From contig NZ_CP034438.1 of NCBI RefSeq assembly GCF_003952265.1, forward strand, positions 1,488,001 through 1,552,000: a stretch of 64,000 nt of DNA. The letters are read 5' to 3'. Origin of the DNA: Flaviflexus salsibiostraticola. GTDB lineage: Bacteria; Actinomycetota; Actinomycetes; Actinomycetales; Actinomycetaceae. The notes under the pieces are model-generated. The model worked only from the letters and a program-made list of their open reading frames with translations, had not been told where the DNA came from and did not search any database. Shown in pieces: positions 8,398-17,903 of the stretch (the first letter of the stretch is position 1; every line of letters begins with the position of its first letter). Made by a program: the position numbers and the translations under genes.

Positions 8398-9177
8398 TCA
8401 GCCGAAGCGGCCGGAGACGTAGTCCTCCGTGTCCTTCTTGGCCGGGTTGGAGAAGATCTTCTCCGTCGTGTCGTACTCGATGAGGTGGCCGGGCTTGCCG
8501 GTGCCCTCAATGTTGAAGAAGCCGGTCATCGACGATACACGAGCCGCCTGCTGCATGTTGTGCGTGACGATGACAATCGTGTAATCCTTCTCGAGCTCAC
8601 GGATGAGGTCCTCGATTGCGAGAGTCGAGATCGGGTCAAGCGCCGAGCACGGTTCGTCCATGAGGAGAACCTCAGGCTTGACCGCGATGGCGCGGGCGAT
8701 GCAGAGGCGCTGCTGCTGGCCACCGGACAGCGACGAACCGGGACGGTCGAGGCGATCCTTGACCTCTTCCCAGAGGTTCGCTCCGCGGAGCGAGAACTCG
8801 ACGAGCTCCTCCGCCTCGGACTTCTTCATTTTGCGGGAGTTGAGCTTGACGCCCGCAAGGACGTTGTCCGCGATCGACATGGTCGGGAATGGATTCGCCC
8901 GCTGGAACACCATGCCGACCGAGGCGCGGACGTCGACAGGGTCGACTCCGGGTGCGTAGATGTTCTTTCCGTCAATGATCGCGTCGCCCTCGACCCGTGC
9001 GCCGGGAATGACCTCGTGCATGCGGTTGAGTGACCTCAGGAAGGTCGACTTTCCACAGCCGGAGGGACCGATGAGGGCGGTCGTTGAGCGGGGGGCGATG
9101 TGCATCGTCACGTCTTCCACGGCGAGGAAGTCGCCGTAGTAGATGTTGAGGTGCGAGACGTCAATGCCTTCGTTCAC
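8398..9177 (-). CDS. pstB: Phosphate ABC transporter ATP-binding protein PstB
   Basis: The 259-residue ATPase powers high-affinity phosphate import through PstC/PstA. Walker [10 protein letters not shown] is at 37-45, the ABC signature SGGQQQRL at about 151-158 and Walker B VLLMDEP at about 170-176, followed by the D-loop SALDP and the switch His in [10 protein letters not shown]. Length is typical. It is the last gene of pstSCAB, 23 bases after pstA, and a hairpin terminator follows. No phoU gene is nearby. Confidence 0.97.
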   Translation of the reverse strand: MNEGIDVSHLNIYYGDFLAVEDVTMHIAPRSTTALIGPSGCGKSTFLRSLNRMHEVIPGARVEGDAIIDGKNIYAPGVDPVDVRASVGMVFQRANPFPTMSIADNVLAGVKLNSRKMKKSEAEELVEFSLRGANLWEEVKDRLDRPGSSLSGGQQQRLCIARAIAVKPEVLLMDEPCSALDPISTLAIEDLIRELEKDYTIVIVTHNMQQAARVSSMTGFFNIEGTGKPGHLIEYDTTEKIFSNPAKKDTEDYVSGRFG

Positions 9178-9200
9178 AGAATGTTCCTTTGTCGGTCAGC

Positions 9201-10304
9201 TTATCGCTCGCCCTTGGGCGCGAACGCCCTGGCGATGAAGCGGGCTAGGAGGTTGAGGAGGAGAACCAGGAGGATGAGGGTGAGCGCACCCGACCACGCC
9301 AGCTCGCGTGTTGCCTGGTTCGCCCAGGATGAGTAGACGTACGTCGGCAGCGTCTCCATGTAGCCGGTGAACATGTTCCAGTTGAACACGTTCGTCGTGC
9401 CGGTCGTGATGAGGAGCGGAGCGGTCTCGCCGATGATGCGGGCGACGGCGATGACGACGCCGGAGACGATGCCGGGGAGCGCCGTGCGGAGCACGACCTT
9501 GATGATCGTGCGGGACTTCGTGACACCCAGCGCGTACGACGCCTCACGAAGCTCGTTGGGGACGATGCGGAGCATCTCCTCCGTGTTGCGGATGACGATC
9601 GGCGTCATGAGGACGACGAGCGCGACAGAGCCCATGAAGCCTGTCTTCATCTGCAGCGCAGCCGACGTTCCGACGAAGTACTCGGCAATCGTCGGGATCA
9701 TCGCGGCCGCGAAGAGGCCCGCGACGATCGACGGGATGCCGGTCATGATGTCGACGAGGAAGGTGACCGTCTTCGCCATCGGCCCCGTGCCGTACTCGAC
9801 GAGGTAGACCGCCGTCATAATACCGAGCGGGACGGCGATGAGGGCCGTCGTACCGGTGATGAGGAGCGTGCCGAGGAGGGCATGGCCGGCGCCGGTCGCG
9901 TGATCGGCGAGCGTGAGGCCGTTGCGGTCGTTCGTGAGGAACTCCCACGTCAGCTCGCTGTAGCCGTTCGACAGCACCATCCACAGGAGTGAAATGAGCG
10001 GGGTGACCGCGAGGAGGAAGGCGGTGACGATAAGCCCACCGATGAGCCTGTCGGTTGCGTACCTGCGGCCCTCGACGATGAATGCGATGACAGTCGAGAT
10101 GATGAGGTAGAAGACGACCGTGAGGACGGCGGTGGCGATCGGGGTGATGCCCTCTGTGCCCCAGAAGTGGAGCAGGCCGGCCGCGAGGACGAGGGCCACA
10201 AGAATGATCGCGGGCGTGAACCACGTCGGGAGTCGCCTGCCACGGGAGGCCATCCGCTGGGGAGGCGCCTCCTGCTGCTGCGGCTGCTGGGTCAAGATGC
10301 TCAT
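9201..10304 (-). CDS. pstA: Phosphate ABC transporter permease PstA
   Basis: A 367-residue inner-membrane permease with an N-terminal extension (a Gln/Pro-rich start), two extra N-terminal helices, then the six-helix permease core. The coupling segment is visible as EELREASYALGVTKSRTIIKVVLRTALPGI split over the EAA-type loop (ASYALGVTKS). Such longer PstA proteins are common in actinobacteria. Its ATG overlaps the pstC stop by four bases (ATGA), so the two permeases are translationally coupled. It ends 23 bases before pstB. Confidence 0.95.
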   Translation of the reverse strand: MSILTQQPQQQEAPPQRMASRGRRLPTWFTPAIILVALVLAAGLLHFWGTEGITPIATAVLTVVFYLIISTVIAFIVEGRRYATDRLIGGLIVTAFLLAVTPLISLLWMVLSNGYSELTWEFLTNDRNGLTLADHATGAGHALLGTLLITGTTALIAVPLGIMTAVYLVEYGTGPMAKTVTFLVDIMTGIPSIVAGLFAAAMIPTIAEYFVGTSAALQMKTGFMGSVALVVLMTPIVIRNTEEMLRIVPNELREASYALGVTKSRTIIKVVLRTALPGIVSGVVIAVARIIGETAPLLITTGTTNVFNWNMFTGYMETLPTYVYSSWANQATRELAWSGALTLILLVLLLNLLARFIARAFAPKGER

Positions 10305-11407
10305 GCGTTGGCCCCCGAGAATTCCTTGCGGCGGTTGACGATGCCGCGTGCGATGAAGTTGACGACGAAGGTGAGGACGAACAGCAGCAGGCCGAGCGCG
10401 ATGAGGAACGGCTGCTCAAGCGACGGATTGTCCGGCGTGCCCGCGCTCGCCTCGGGCCAGCGCAGCGCGATCTGGGACGCGATCGTCGAATGCTGTCCGA
10501 CCGAGAAGATCTTGAAGTTGATCTCGAGGCCTGCGGAGAGAACCATGAGGAGCGCCATCGTCTCGCCGAGTGCGCGGCCGAGGCCGAGCATCGAGGCGGA
10601 CACCATGCCCGACCTGCCCATCGGCAGAACGGTCATGCGGATCATCTCCCAACGGGTCGCACCGAGGGCCATCGCAGCCTCCTCCTGGAGGCGCGGGGTC
10701 TGGATGAACACCTCACGGCAGAGCGCCGTGATGATGGGCAGAACCATGATCGCGAGAACGACCGCGCCCATCGCCAGGTTTCGTGCGGGGCCGGCTGACA
10801 TCGTCACGATGTCGGGAGTGATCGGCCACCAATCCCAGTTCGCGGCAGCGTAGTCGAAGCCGGGCAGGCCACCCGTCCAGACCGCCTCGCCGTCGACCAT
10901 CTGCTCCTCGCCGGCAAGCCAGACGAGGAAGGGCCGGAACGTGGTCTCGATCCACGAGAAGATGGGCCGCAGGATCGGCTCGAGAGTCGACATGCCCCAC
11001 ATGCCGAAGATGATCGAGGGGATGGCCGCGAGCAGGTCGATGATGTAGCCGAGGCCCTGCGCAAGCCGGCGCGGCGCGTAATGCGAGATGAAGAGCGCGA
11101 TTCCGATCGCCAGCGGCACGGCGATGATCAGCGCCATGATCGAGGAGAGGACGGTGCCCCACAGAGCGCGGGCGGCGAAGCTCCAGAACGTGATCGGCTC
11201 ACCGCCGACCTGGGCGAACCCGACGTCCGCCTGAATCTCATCCGCCGGCGCTGTGTACACCTGGTAGGACTGGAGGAGCAGGAAGAAGGCCACCGCGCCG
11301 AGCAGGACCAGGATGGCGATCCCCGCCGCGTACGCGAAACCCCGGAAGGTCCTGTCCCCGCTGGAGCCCGCCGATCGCTTCGGCCTGCTCGTCGTGACTG
11401 TTGACAC
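10301..11407 (-). CDS. pstC: Phosphate ABC transporter permease PstC
   Basis: A 368-residue permease partner of PstA. It has a basic N-terminus, one N-terminal helix (about 24-48), a periplasm-side region and the six-helix core. The coupling loop reads EEAAMALGATRWEMI, the classical EAA motif. A region of about 60 residues rich in Trp and acidic residues between the third and fourth helices (for example LAGEEQMVDGEAVW) is longer than in E. coli PstC. It lies 76 bases downstream of pstS with a hairpin between, and overlaps pstA by ATGA. Confidence 0.95.
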   Translation of the reverse strand: MSTVTTSRPKRSAGSSGDRTFRGFAYAAGIAILVLLGAVAFFLLLQSYQVYTAPADEIQADVGFAQVGGEPITFWSFAARALWGTVLSSIMALIIAVPLAIGIALFISHYAPRRLAQGLGYIIDLLAAIPSIIFGMWGMSTLEPILRPIFSWIETTFRPFLVWLAGEEQMVDGEAVWTGGLPGFDYAAANWDWWPITPDIVTMSAGPARNLAMGAVVLAIMVLPIITALCREVFIQTPRLQEEAAMALGATRWEMIRMTVLPMGRSGMVSASMLGLGRALGETMALLMVLSAGLEINFKIFSVGQHSTIASQIALRWPEASAGTPDNPSLEQPFLIALGLLLFVLTFVVNFIARGIVNRRKEFSGANA

Positions 11408-11433
11408 GCGATACTCCTTTTTCAGCGCCCGTA

Positions 11434-11460
11434 GGCGGGCTGGCCAAAGGCCAGCCCGCC
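11434..11460 (-). terminator. Attenuating hairpin between pstS and pstC
   Basis: A perfect 12-bp stem (11434-11445 with 11449-11460) closes a 3-base loop in the 76-base pstS-pstC gap. A partial terminator at this place is usual in pst operons and keeps the binding protein in excess over the permease; that role is inferred. Confidence 0.6.
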
Positions 11461-11483
11461 ATCAGGCTCCACAGTGCGGCAGA

Positions 11484-12686
11484 TTACTGGGTGACGATCG
11501 AGTCGATCGCGGGCATAACCCGGGATTTGAGGTCGTCAGAGATCGGGGCGTTGCCGCCGCCGGCTGCCGTCGCGGCCTGCTGGCCTTCGCCGGATGCCAT
11601 GAACGAGAGGTAACCCTTGACGTTCGCGGCCTCCTGCGCATCATCGTACTCGGTGCAGGCAACGACGTACGAAATCATGACGACCGGGTAGGCGTTCTCG
11701 ACGGAGCCATCACGCTTGAGCTCAACCGTGAGGACCTTGTCGGTCGCATCGGCGGTCGGCTCAGAGCCGTCCACGATCGCGGCCGCAGCCTCGGGCGAGT
11801 AGGCGAGGAACTCGCCGTTGACCTCGACGTTGGCGGCCGACAGGTCGCCGATCTGCGAGGCGTCACCGTAGGTGATGGCACCCTCGGTCTGAGCGGTGAG
11901 GTCCATGACGCCGCTGGTCTTCTCAGCGGACTGCGTGCCCGAGATCGGCCATGCGTCGTTCGGCTCGTAAGGCCATGCCTCTTCGCCGGCTGCCTCAACG
12001 ATGTACTCGGTGAAGTTCTCGGTCGTGCCCGAGTCGTCGGCGCGGTTGACCGGGACGATGTCGAGGTCGGGGAGCTCGACGCCCTCGTTGTCGGCGGCGA
12101 TCGCCTCGTCGTTCCAGTTGGTGATCTCGCCCGAGAAGATCGCGGCGACGTTCGCGGCCGAGAGATTGAGGTCCTCAACGCCGGGGAGGTTGTAGGCGAT
12201 AGCGATCGGCGAGATGTAGAGCGGCAGCTCGAGCACCTCGGAGCCGCAGCGGTTGGCGGCGGCGTCGAGCTCTTCCTCGCTGAGAATCGAGTCAGTGCCG
12301 GCGAAGGAGACGGCGCCGGAGATGAACTGCTCGCGGCCCGTGCCCGAACCGGTCGGGTTGTAGTTGACGGTCACGCCGTAGTCAGCGGAGAAACGGTCAC
12401 GCCACGCCTGCTGTGCGTTCGCCATCGACGAGGCGCCGGAGCCGTTGAGCGAGCCGGAGACGCCAAGCTCGCCGATCGGCGTGGGGACGTCGGACGGACC
12501 CTCCGAGTCGCCGGAGTCGGTGGTCTCAGCGTCAGTGGTCTCCTCGGCCGCGTCGGTCGTCTCGGGTGCGGCTGTGTCCTCGGCATCGGAATCGTCCGAG
12601 CAGGCGGCAAGTGTGACGGCAAGGGCGGCGGCGAGAGCCAGCGACGCGGCCTTGCGGGAACGGGTGATGTTCACAGTAGATTCCAT
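11484..12686 (-). CDS. pstS: Phosphate-binding lipoprotein PstS
   Basis: The 400-residue solute-binding lipoprotein captures phosphate outside the membrane. A lipobox LAAC puts the lipidated Cys at residue 29, followed by a long acidic linker (about 30-75, EDTAAPETTDAAEETTDAE). Phosphate-contact motifs are visible: GSGASS near 85, PTGSGTGREQFISG near 115 and FAGTDS near 130. The C-terminus is a normal PstS end. The annotated ATG directly abuts GAAGG, so a GTG four codons later is an alternative start. A PHO-box-like repeat lies 76 bases upstream. Confidence 0.96.
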   Translation of the reverse strand: MESTVNITRSRKAASLALAAALAVTLAACSDDSDAEDTAAPETTDAAEETTDAETTDSGDSEGPSDVPTPIGELGVSGSLNGSGASSMANAQQAWRDRFSADYGVTVNYNPTGSGTGREQFISGAVSFAGTDSILSEEELDAAANRCGSEVLELPLYISPIAIAYNLPGVEDLNLSAANVAAIFSGEITNWNDEAIAADNEGVELPDLDIVPVNRADDSGTTENFTEYIVEAAGEEAWPYEPNDAWPISGTQSAEKTSGVMDLTAQTEGAITYGDASQIGDLSAANVEVNGEFLAYSPEAAAAIVDGSEPTADATDKVLTVELKRDGSVENAYPVVMISYVVACTEYDDAQEAANVKGYLSFMASGEGQQAATAAGGGNAPISDDLKSRVMPAIDSIVTQ

Positions 12687-12728
12687 CCTTCAGATCGGGG
12701 TAGGGCGGAGAGCCCGTGACCGAGACCA

Positions 12729-12734
12729 ACGCTA
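12729..12734 (-). promoter_or_regulatory. Possible pstS -10 element
   Basis: TAGCGT on the - strand lies 27 bases downstream of the PHO-box-like repeat and 42 bases upstream of the pstS start. It matches the TAnnnT pattern only; the -35 would be replaced by activator binding. Weak on its own. Confidence 0.3.
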
Positions 12735-12761
12735 GGGCGGGTTGGTGAAGCGAGAACCGGT

Positions 12762-12783
12762 TTGAGGTTAACGGTGCGTGAAC
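12762..12783 (-). promoter_or_regulatory. PHO-box-like direct repeat upstream of pstS
   Basis: On the - strand two adjoining 11-base units read GTTCACGCACC and GTTAACCTCAA. Actinobacterial PhoP boxes are tandem 11-base units whose first seven bases resemble GTTCACC; here they read GTTCACG and GTTAACC. A third possible unit CTTCACC follows 11 bases later in the same register. Position upstream of pstS supports PhoP control; no phoPR genes are in the window. Confidence 0.6.
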
Positions 12784-12829
12784 GATGCTATGATCCGGCT
12801 CACGAAAACGCCAGAGGACGTGGTCCCAA

Positions 12830-13813
12830 TCATCCCAAAACGGACGGGCGGACCTTTTCGAGGGAAACAATTGTTGCCGAATGTCCGCGCCGGCGGGCGA
12901 CGTGCGCGACGAGAACCTCACCCGTCCTCAGCCACGGATCAGTCTTCGGGACCTGCTTGATGATCGAATACTGCGCCCTGTTCTCGAGGGCCGCGACGAT
13001 CGTCGGCAGCGTGGGCCGGTGCACGCAGATCACGGCGGAGGCCTCGTTTCGGCGCACCATGAAGTCGACGAGCTTATCGACAACCTTGGGCTTCGACTCG
13101 TGCGAGGCCTCGGTCAGCTCGTCATACATCTCAATCTCGGTTCGCAGCGCCTTCGCGTACGGCCTCATCGTCGCAACGCACCGCTCCCACGGACTGGAGA
13201 CCACCCGCGTCACCCCATAGGCGGCGAGCAGCGGCACGAGCTCCCTCGCGTGCTTCTCACCGATGGGGGTGAGGGGACGGGTCGCCTCTGTGCCGGAGCC
13301 GCCCTTCCACGCCGACCTCTTCATCGCCCGCGTGTGCCGGGCGACCAGGAGGGGCCACGTCTTCAGCTTGCCGTCGGAGTACTGGTCGATGAGTTTTCCG
13401 AGCAGTTCCCGATCCGATTCGTGGGCGAGCATCTGGTATGCGAGCCGGGTCGGGATCCAGCGCTTCTCATCGATCTCACTCTCCTTCGCGGGCTTGACCC
13501 GCGGGCGAGACTTGTAGACCTTCGTGTTGATCGAGAGTGGCTGTGCGGCCCAGTAGTGGGTCGTCTTCTTCCGGCCGTCCCCCAGGCGGTAGGAGACCTT
13601 CCCGAGAGGCTGGCCGAGGCTGATGGCGATGCCCGTCTCCTCCTCAACCTCACGCACAGCGGCAACCTGGATGTCCTCACCATTGTTGAGCTTGCCCTTC
13701 GGGATCGACCAATCATCGTAGGAGGGACGGTGGACGAGGAGGACCTCGAGGGTCCTCCCGTTCAGCCGCCAGACGATCGCCCCCGCGGCAAGGACGTCCG
13801 CCCGTCTGCTCAA
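12830..13813 (-). CDS. MutT1-type NUDIX hydrolase fused to a histidine phosphatase domain
   Basis: A 327-residue two-domain protein. The N-terminal NUDIX box is complete: GKLNNGED and REVEEETGI (Gx5Ex7REUxEExGU). The C-terminal domain is a histidine phosphatase whose leading RHT is seen as [11 protein letters not shown]. This is the architecture of mycobacterial MutT1, which clears 8-oxo-dGTP and diadenosine or nucleoside polyphosphates. It begins with TTG overlapping the ppk stop (TTGA), so it is probably made only by re-initiation after ppk. The pairing suggests joint handling of polyphosphates and damaged nucleotides. Confidence 0.88.
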   Translation of the reverse strand: MSRRADVLAAGAIVWRLNGRTLEVLLVHRPSYDDWSIPKGKLNNGEDIQVAAVREVEEETGIAISLGQPLGKVSYRLGDGRKKTTHYWAAQPLSINTKVYKSRPRVKPAKESEIDEKRWIPTRLAYQMLAHESDRELLGKLIDQYSDGKLKTWPLLVARHTRAMKRSAWKGGSGTEATRPLTPIGEKHARELVPLLAAYGVTRVVSSPWERCVATMRPYAKALRTEIEMYDELTEASHESKPKVVDKLVDFMVRRNEASAVICVHRPTLPTIVAALENRAQYSIIKQVPKTDPWLRTGEVLVAHVARRRGHSATIVSLEKVRPSVLG

Positions 13814-16158
13814 CTCTTCACCCTGGCCCGCGCACGGGCCATGAGGAGCTCCTGGATATCGGCCAGCTTGTTGCCCTCATCATCCTTGTGAACGCGGCGC
13901 CAACCAGACGGCTCGAGATGCCACGACGACGTCGTGTCGGCCGTCGCGAGGTTGAGCAGCTCGATGAGATGGTCGCGGTGGCCGCGATCGGCGATGGTGA
14001 TGAGGGCCTCGACGCGGCGGTCGAGGTTGCGGTGCATGAGATCGGCGGAGCCGATGAGGACCTCCGGGTCCCCGTCCTTGGCGAAGGCGAAGACTCGTGA
14101 ATGCTCGAGGTAGCGCCCGAGGATCGACCGGACCGTGATGTTCTCCGACAGCCCGGGTACACCGGTCCGCAGGGCGCAGATGCCGCGGACCTGGACGTCG
14201 ATCTGGACGCCCGCCTGCGAGGCGCGGTAGAGGGCGTCGATGATCTTCTCGTCGACGAGGGAGTTGACCTTGATCTTGATCCACGCCTCCTTGCCCGCCT
14301 CCGCGTTTCGCGCCTCGCGGTCGATGCGTTCGATGAGACCGGTGCGGACGGTGCGGGGCGCGACCAACAACCGGTGGAACTTCGACCGCGGCGCGTAGCC
14401 GGACAGCTGGTTGAACAGACGGGTCAGGTCTTGGCCGACGTCGCGGTTCGAGGTCAGGATCCCCAGATCCTCGTAGCCGCGCGCGGTCTTCGGGTGGTAG
14501 TTGCCGGTCCCGACGTGGCAGTACCGGCGCAGGCCATCCTCCTCCTGACGGACGACGAGGCAGATCTTGCAGTGGGTCTTGAGACCGACGATGCCGTAGA
14601 CAACGTGGACACCGGCGCGCTCCAGCTTCCTCGCCCACTCGATGTTCGCAGCCTCGTCGAAGCGTGCCTTGATCTCGACGATCGCGAGCACCTGCTTGCC
14701 CGCGCGGGCCGCTTTGATGAGGGAATCGACGATCGGGGAATCGCCGGATGTCCGGTACAGGGTCTGCTTGACCGCCAGCACCTGCGGGTCGGCCGCGGCC
14801 TGGGCGATGAACTGCTGGACCGAGGTCGAGAACGAGTCGTAGGGGTGGTGGAGGAGGATATCCCGCTCCCTGATTGCATCGAAGAAGTTCGTCGGCGTCG
14901 ACGACTCGACCTCGGCGAGGCCCCGAGGTGTCACGGGGACGAACTTCTTGTACTTGAGTTCGGGGCGATCGAGATCGTGGATGACGTTGAGCCCGGTCAG
15001 GTCGAGCGGGGGCGGCAGATGGTAGATGTCGCTCTCGCGCACGCCCAGCTCACGTGCCAGCAGGTTGAGGACATGGTCGGAGGTTCCCTCGGCGACCTCG
15101 AGCCTGACGGCGGGACCGAAACGGCGCCGCGTCAGCTCCTTCTCCATCGCGGTCAGGAGGTTCTCGGCGTCATCCTCCTCAACCTCGACGTCCTCGTTGC
15201 GGGTCACGCGGAAGGTGTCGTATTCGACGACCTCCATGCCCGGGAAGAGGTAGTCGAGATGGGCGCCGATGATCTCCTCGAGCGGCACATACGAGGTGTT
15301 GCCTCCTGTGGTAGGAACGTCCTCGGGGCGGTACGGCCTGCCGTCGGCATCGACCGCGATGAAACGCGGAAGCAGCGGAGGAACCTTGACTCGAGCGAAA
15401 TGCTCCTTGCCCGTCTGGGGATTGCGGACGACGACGGCAAGGTTGAGCGAGAGTCCGGATATGTAGGGGAAGGGATGGGCGGGATCGACCGCGAGGGGTG
15501 TCAGGACGGGGAAGATCTGGGCGCGGAAGAACTTCCGCAGCCTCTCGTGCATCGTGTCATCCAGCTCGTTCCAGTGGAGGATGTCGATCCCCTCGCCGGC
15601 CAGCTTCGGCTTGACGTCCTCGGAGAAGACGCGAGCATGGCGCGCGGTGAGCTCGTGGGCGCGGACCGAGATGCCCTCAAGCACCTGGCGGGGCGAGAGC
15701 CCGGCCGCCGACGGGACGGCCAGTCCGGTGGCGATGCGGCGCTTGAGGCCGGCCACCCGCACCATGAAGTACTCGTCGAGGTTGGAGGCGAAGATCGCGA
15801 GGAACCACGCCCGCTCGAGCAGCGGCAGATCCTGATCCTCGGCCTGTTCGAGCACCCGCTCGTTGAAGGCGAGCCAGGACAGCTCACGGTCGGCGAACCT
15901 GCCGTCCGGCAGCTCGTCGCTCTCCTCCTCGTCGGCCAACTCAGTCTGCTCTGTGAGGGTGGCGAGCGGGACGGCCGATCCGACACGGGCGGCCGCACGG
16001 ATGCGGGCCCTGCGGGCGAGCTGATCCTCCTCGTCGTCGATCAGATCGGCCCGGGTTGGGGTATCGACTGCGTCGCCGTCGATGTCGCTTCCGTCAGGAG
16101 TGGTATCAGGTTCGCTGTCCATACGGATATCATTCCATGTCCAGGCAGACTGGAACAT
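13810..16158 (-). CDS. ppk: Polyphosphate kinase 1
   Basis: A 782-residue enzyme that reversibly makes inorganic polyphosphate from ATP. An acidic N-terminal extension of about 80 residues precedes the family start [21 protein letters not shown]. Conserved stretches follow: [14 protein letters not shown], the Lys-rich [15 protein letters not shown] segment ([15 protein letters not shown]), HCKICLVVR, and [17 protein letters not shown], which carries the autophosphorylated His. ATG at 16158 lacks a clear Shine-Dalgarno; a second ATG 12 codons on is possible. It lies 15 bases after mshD and overlaps the MutT1-type gene. Confidence 0.95.
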   Translation of the reverse strand: MFQSAWTWNDIRMDSEPDTTPDGSDIDGDAVDTPTRADLIDDEEDQLARRARIRAAARVGSAVPLATLTEQTELADEEESDELPDGRFADRELSWLAFNERVLEQAEDQDLPLLERAWFLAIFASNLDEYFMVRVAGLKRRIATGLAVPSAAGLSPRQVLEGISVRAHELTARHARVFSEDVKPKLAGEGIDILHWNELDDTMHERLRKFFRAQIFPVLTPLAVDPAHPFPYISGLSLNLAVVVRNPQTGKEHFARVKVPPLLPRFIAVDADGRPYRPEDVPTTGGNTSYVPLEEIIGAHLDYLFPGMEVVEYDTFRVTRNEDVEVEEDDAENLLTAMEKELTRRRFGPAVRLEVAEGTSDHVLNLLARELGVRESDIYHLPPPLDLTGLNVIHDLDRPELKYKKFVPVTPRGLAEVESSTPTNFFDAIRERDILLHHPYDSFSTSVQQFIAQAAADPQVLAVKQTLYRTSGDSPIVDSLIKAARAGKQVLAIVEIKARFDEAANIEWARKLERAGVHVVYGIVGLKTHCKICLVVRQEEDGLRRYCHVGTGNYHPKTARGYEDLGILTSNRDVGQDLTRLFNQLSGYAPRSKFHRLLVAPRTVRTGLIERIDREARNAEAGKEAWIKIKVNSLVDEKIIDALYRASQAGVQIDVQVRGICALRTGVPGLSENITVRSILGRYLEHSRVFAFAKDGDPEVLIGSADLMHRNLDRRVEALITIADRGHRDHLIELLNLATADTTSSWHLEPSGWRRVHKDDEGNKLADIQELLMARARARVKS

Positions 16159-16173
16159 TCATCTCGGGAAAGC

Positions 16174-16977
16174 TCAACCGAGCTCGTACTGGATGTCGCT
16201 CCGGGCCAGCGTGAAACCGGCCCGCTCGTAGGTGGCGAGGGCCGACCTATTGTCGCCCTCGACGTAGAGCATGACCTGGTCGGCGCCGCCTTCCGCGAGG
16301 TCGGCGAGGCAGTGGGCGGTCAGCCATCCGCCCAGTCCCCTCCCCTGCCAGGAGGGGTTGACTCCCAGGACATAGAGCTCGGCAGGGTCGCGCTGCAGCC
16401 AGTAGTAGCCGACGATCTCGTCGCCGACGACAGCGACGGTGATCTCCCCGCCGCTGGGGTGGATATCGGCCTCGGTCATCGCCCCCTGCTCCGGGTGGTC
16501 GGCGAATGCGAGGGCATTGACGGCAACAAGCGCGCCGGCGTCCGCGTCCCGGTACGGGCGAAGTGCGACATCGTCCCTATCTGCAGGGCGAGCCGCATCG
16601 CCAAGATCCCGCCTCAGCTGAAGAAGCTCCCGCACAGAGGTGAGCCCCGTGCTTGCCGCGAGCGCCGCAGCCGCGGGGAGGTTGCCGTGCGACCACAGCC
16701 GCATCGGATTGACGGTCTGGGAGACATGCTCGACGAGCCGCCGCCCGATCCCCTGGCCGCGGTGCTCGGGATGAACGGCGAGCTCGCTGCCCTCCTTGCC
16801 CATACAGGCGAGGCCAACGAGCTCCGCGTCGTAGATCGCGAGGTACCGAGCCGGCCGGTCTTCGGCGACATCCCGGTGGGACGCCTCTCCGAATGCCTCC
16901 ACATCATCGTGGTGCTCGACGAGGGCCGCGAACGTCCTAAAGGCGTCCAGGTCCGGGCGAGCAGTCGAAATCCGCAT
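16174..16977 (-). CDS. mshD: Mycothiol synthase
   Basis: A 267-residue protein of two tandem GNAT domains, the MshD plan; it acetylates Cys-GlcN-Ins in the last step of mycothiol synthesis. The C-terminal, catalytic GNAT has VLGVNPSWQGRGLGGWLT (acetyl-CoA loop) and LYVEGDNRSALATYERAGF. The N-terminal domain keeps AVHPEHRGQGIGRRLVEH, so both nucleotide loops look intact. Start ATG overlaps the upstream stop by one base (TGATG). Its presence marks the organism as a mycothiol-using actinobacterium and fits the mycothiol-type ArsC at 62.3 kb. Confidence 0.93.
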   Translation of the reverse strand: MRISTARPDLDAFRTFAALVEHHDDVEAFGEASHRDVAEDRPARYLAIYDAELVGLACMGKEGSELAVHPEHRGQGIGRRLVEHVSQTVNPMRLWSHGNLPAAAALAASTGLTSVRELLQLRRDLGDAARPADRDDVALRPYRDADAGALVAVNALAFADHPEQGAMTEADIHPSGGEITVAVVGDEIVGYYWLQRDPAELYVLGVNPSWQGRGLGGWLTAHCLADLAEGGADQVMLYVEGDNRSALATYERAGFTLARSDIQYELG

Positions 16978-17585
16978 CAGTCGAGTCGCCCCTTGTCGAA
17001 GAGTCCGGCGCCGATTGCCAACTCCTTCGCCGTCTCGATGAGGGCGTCGTTGCGGCGGGTCACGAGAGTCGCCAGGTCATGGGTATCCGATGAGATCCAT
17101 ACGGCGTCGAGATTGCCGAGGAAGAACGCGAAGGCCGCGGAGTCCCGGAGCAGGTCGGCGAAGCCGTCTGCTCCCTCTCCGGCGAAGACCGATGCCCAGC
17201 GCTCCTGGATCTCGGCGGGCGTCCGGGGTTCCGGGCGCTCTTCGCTCTCGGCCACCGCACTGCTCGCAGCGTGACGGCGCGCCACATCGTCCGGCTCGCG
17301 CCTGATCCACTCGCTCAGCAGGTATCCGCGCCAGAGCATTCCGCCAAGAGTGTCGGCGGGCGCCCGCACCCAGGCTTCGGCGATGAGGTCGATGCCCTCC
17401 TCATCGATGAGGGCCATGATCCGCTCGCGCACGTCATCCTCAATATTCTGGCGAGAATCCGTCGGGACAAGAGCCTGCGCGGCCGCGTGGGAGATGAGGG
17501 AGCTCTCGGCGGGATCCGGCTCACCCGTCAGGTACTCGACCTGCTCGGGGTCGATCTGGGCTGGCCTTCTGGGACGCTTGTTCAT
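16977..17585 (-). CDS. Conserved hypothetical protein at the head of the mshD-ppk operon
   Basis: A 202-residue soluble, acidic protein without signal peptide or membrane helix. I do not recognise the family. A basic start (MNKRPRRPAQIDPEQVEYL) is followed by a mostly helical body; the middle contains LIAEAWVRAPADTLGGMLWRG cut by Trp/Arg-rich helices, and the end DLATLVTRRNDALIETAKEL. GGGAGG spaced seven bases before ATG gives a good start. It overlaps mshD by one base, so it is co-translated with mycothiol synthase and polyphosphate kinase and may belong to redox or phosphate metabolism. Confidence 0.75.
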   Translation of the reverse strand: MNKRPRRPAQIDPEQVEYLTGEPDPAESSLISHAAAQALVPTDSRQNIEDDVRERIMALIDEEGIDLIAEAWVRAPADTLGGMLWRGYLLSEWIRREPDDVARRHAASSAVAESEERPEPRTPAEIQERWASVFAGEGADGFADLLRDSAAFAFFLGNLDAVWISSDTHDLATLVTRRNDALIETAKELAIGAGLFDKGRLD

Positions 17586-17675
17586 GATGTCCTCCCTCAG
17601 TAGAGACTTCCTCGTACCCTATTGTCTCTCATCACAGCCCAGGTGATGAGCACCTTCACGAGGCAGATCTGGTGC

Positions 17676-17681
17676 TAGTAT
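17676..17681 (+). promoter_or_regulatory. Possible -10 element of tRNA-Lys
   Basis: TAGTAT lies 30 bases upstream of the mature tRNA, with CTTCAC about 16 bases farther upstream as a weak -35. Spacing is acceptable, the -35 match is poor. Confidence 0.3.
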
Positions 17682-17711
17682 CGTTGCTTGGCTCCACGTC
17701 GAGCCGAAGGC

Positions 17712-17783
17712 GGGCCTCTAGCTCAATGGTAGAGCTCCGGACTTTTAATCCGTAGGTTGTGGGTTCGAATCCCACGGGGCCTA
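17712..17783 (+). tRNA. tRNA-Lys (anticodon TTT)
   Basis: A cloverleaf folds with acceptor GGGCCTC pairing with GGGGCCT (two G-U pairs), D-arm GCTC...GAGC, anticodon loop CTTTTAA with TTT at 17744-17746, and T-arm GTGGG-TTCGAAT-CCCAC. The 3' CCA is not fully encoded. Confidence 0.95.
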
Positions 17784-17788
17784 CCGCT

Positions 17789-17823
17789 TCCCCCGGTGAC
17801 GCCGTATAGGCCGAGCCGGGGGA
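17789..17823 (+). terminator. Terminator after tRNA-Lys
   Basis: TCCCCCGG (17789-17796) pairs with CCGGGGGA (17816-17823) around a 19-base loop, followed by TTTCCTG. It ends the single tRNA unit. Confidence 0.55.
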
Positions 17824-17903
17824 TTTCCTGCTCTCCAGCGCTCCGGCGCGAACTCCATCGCTTCCTCAGCACCATTCGCACCCTGCAGCGAACCTTGCCG
17901 CCC

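Noticed and set aside
14101..17274. A 1057-codon open frame opposite ppk, mshD and the hypothetical gene
   Set aside because: It spans three well-supported genes on the other strand and their boundaries, with repetitive Asp/Glu/Arg/Leu composition typical of high-GC antisense frames.
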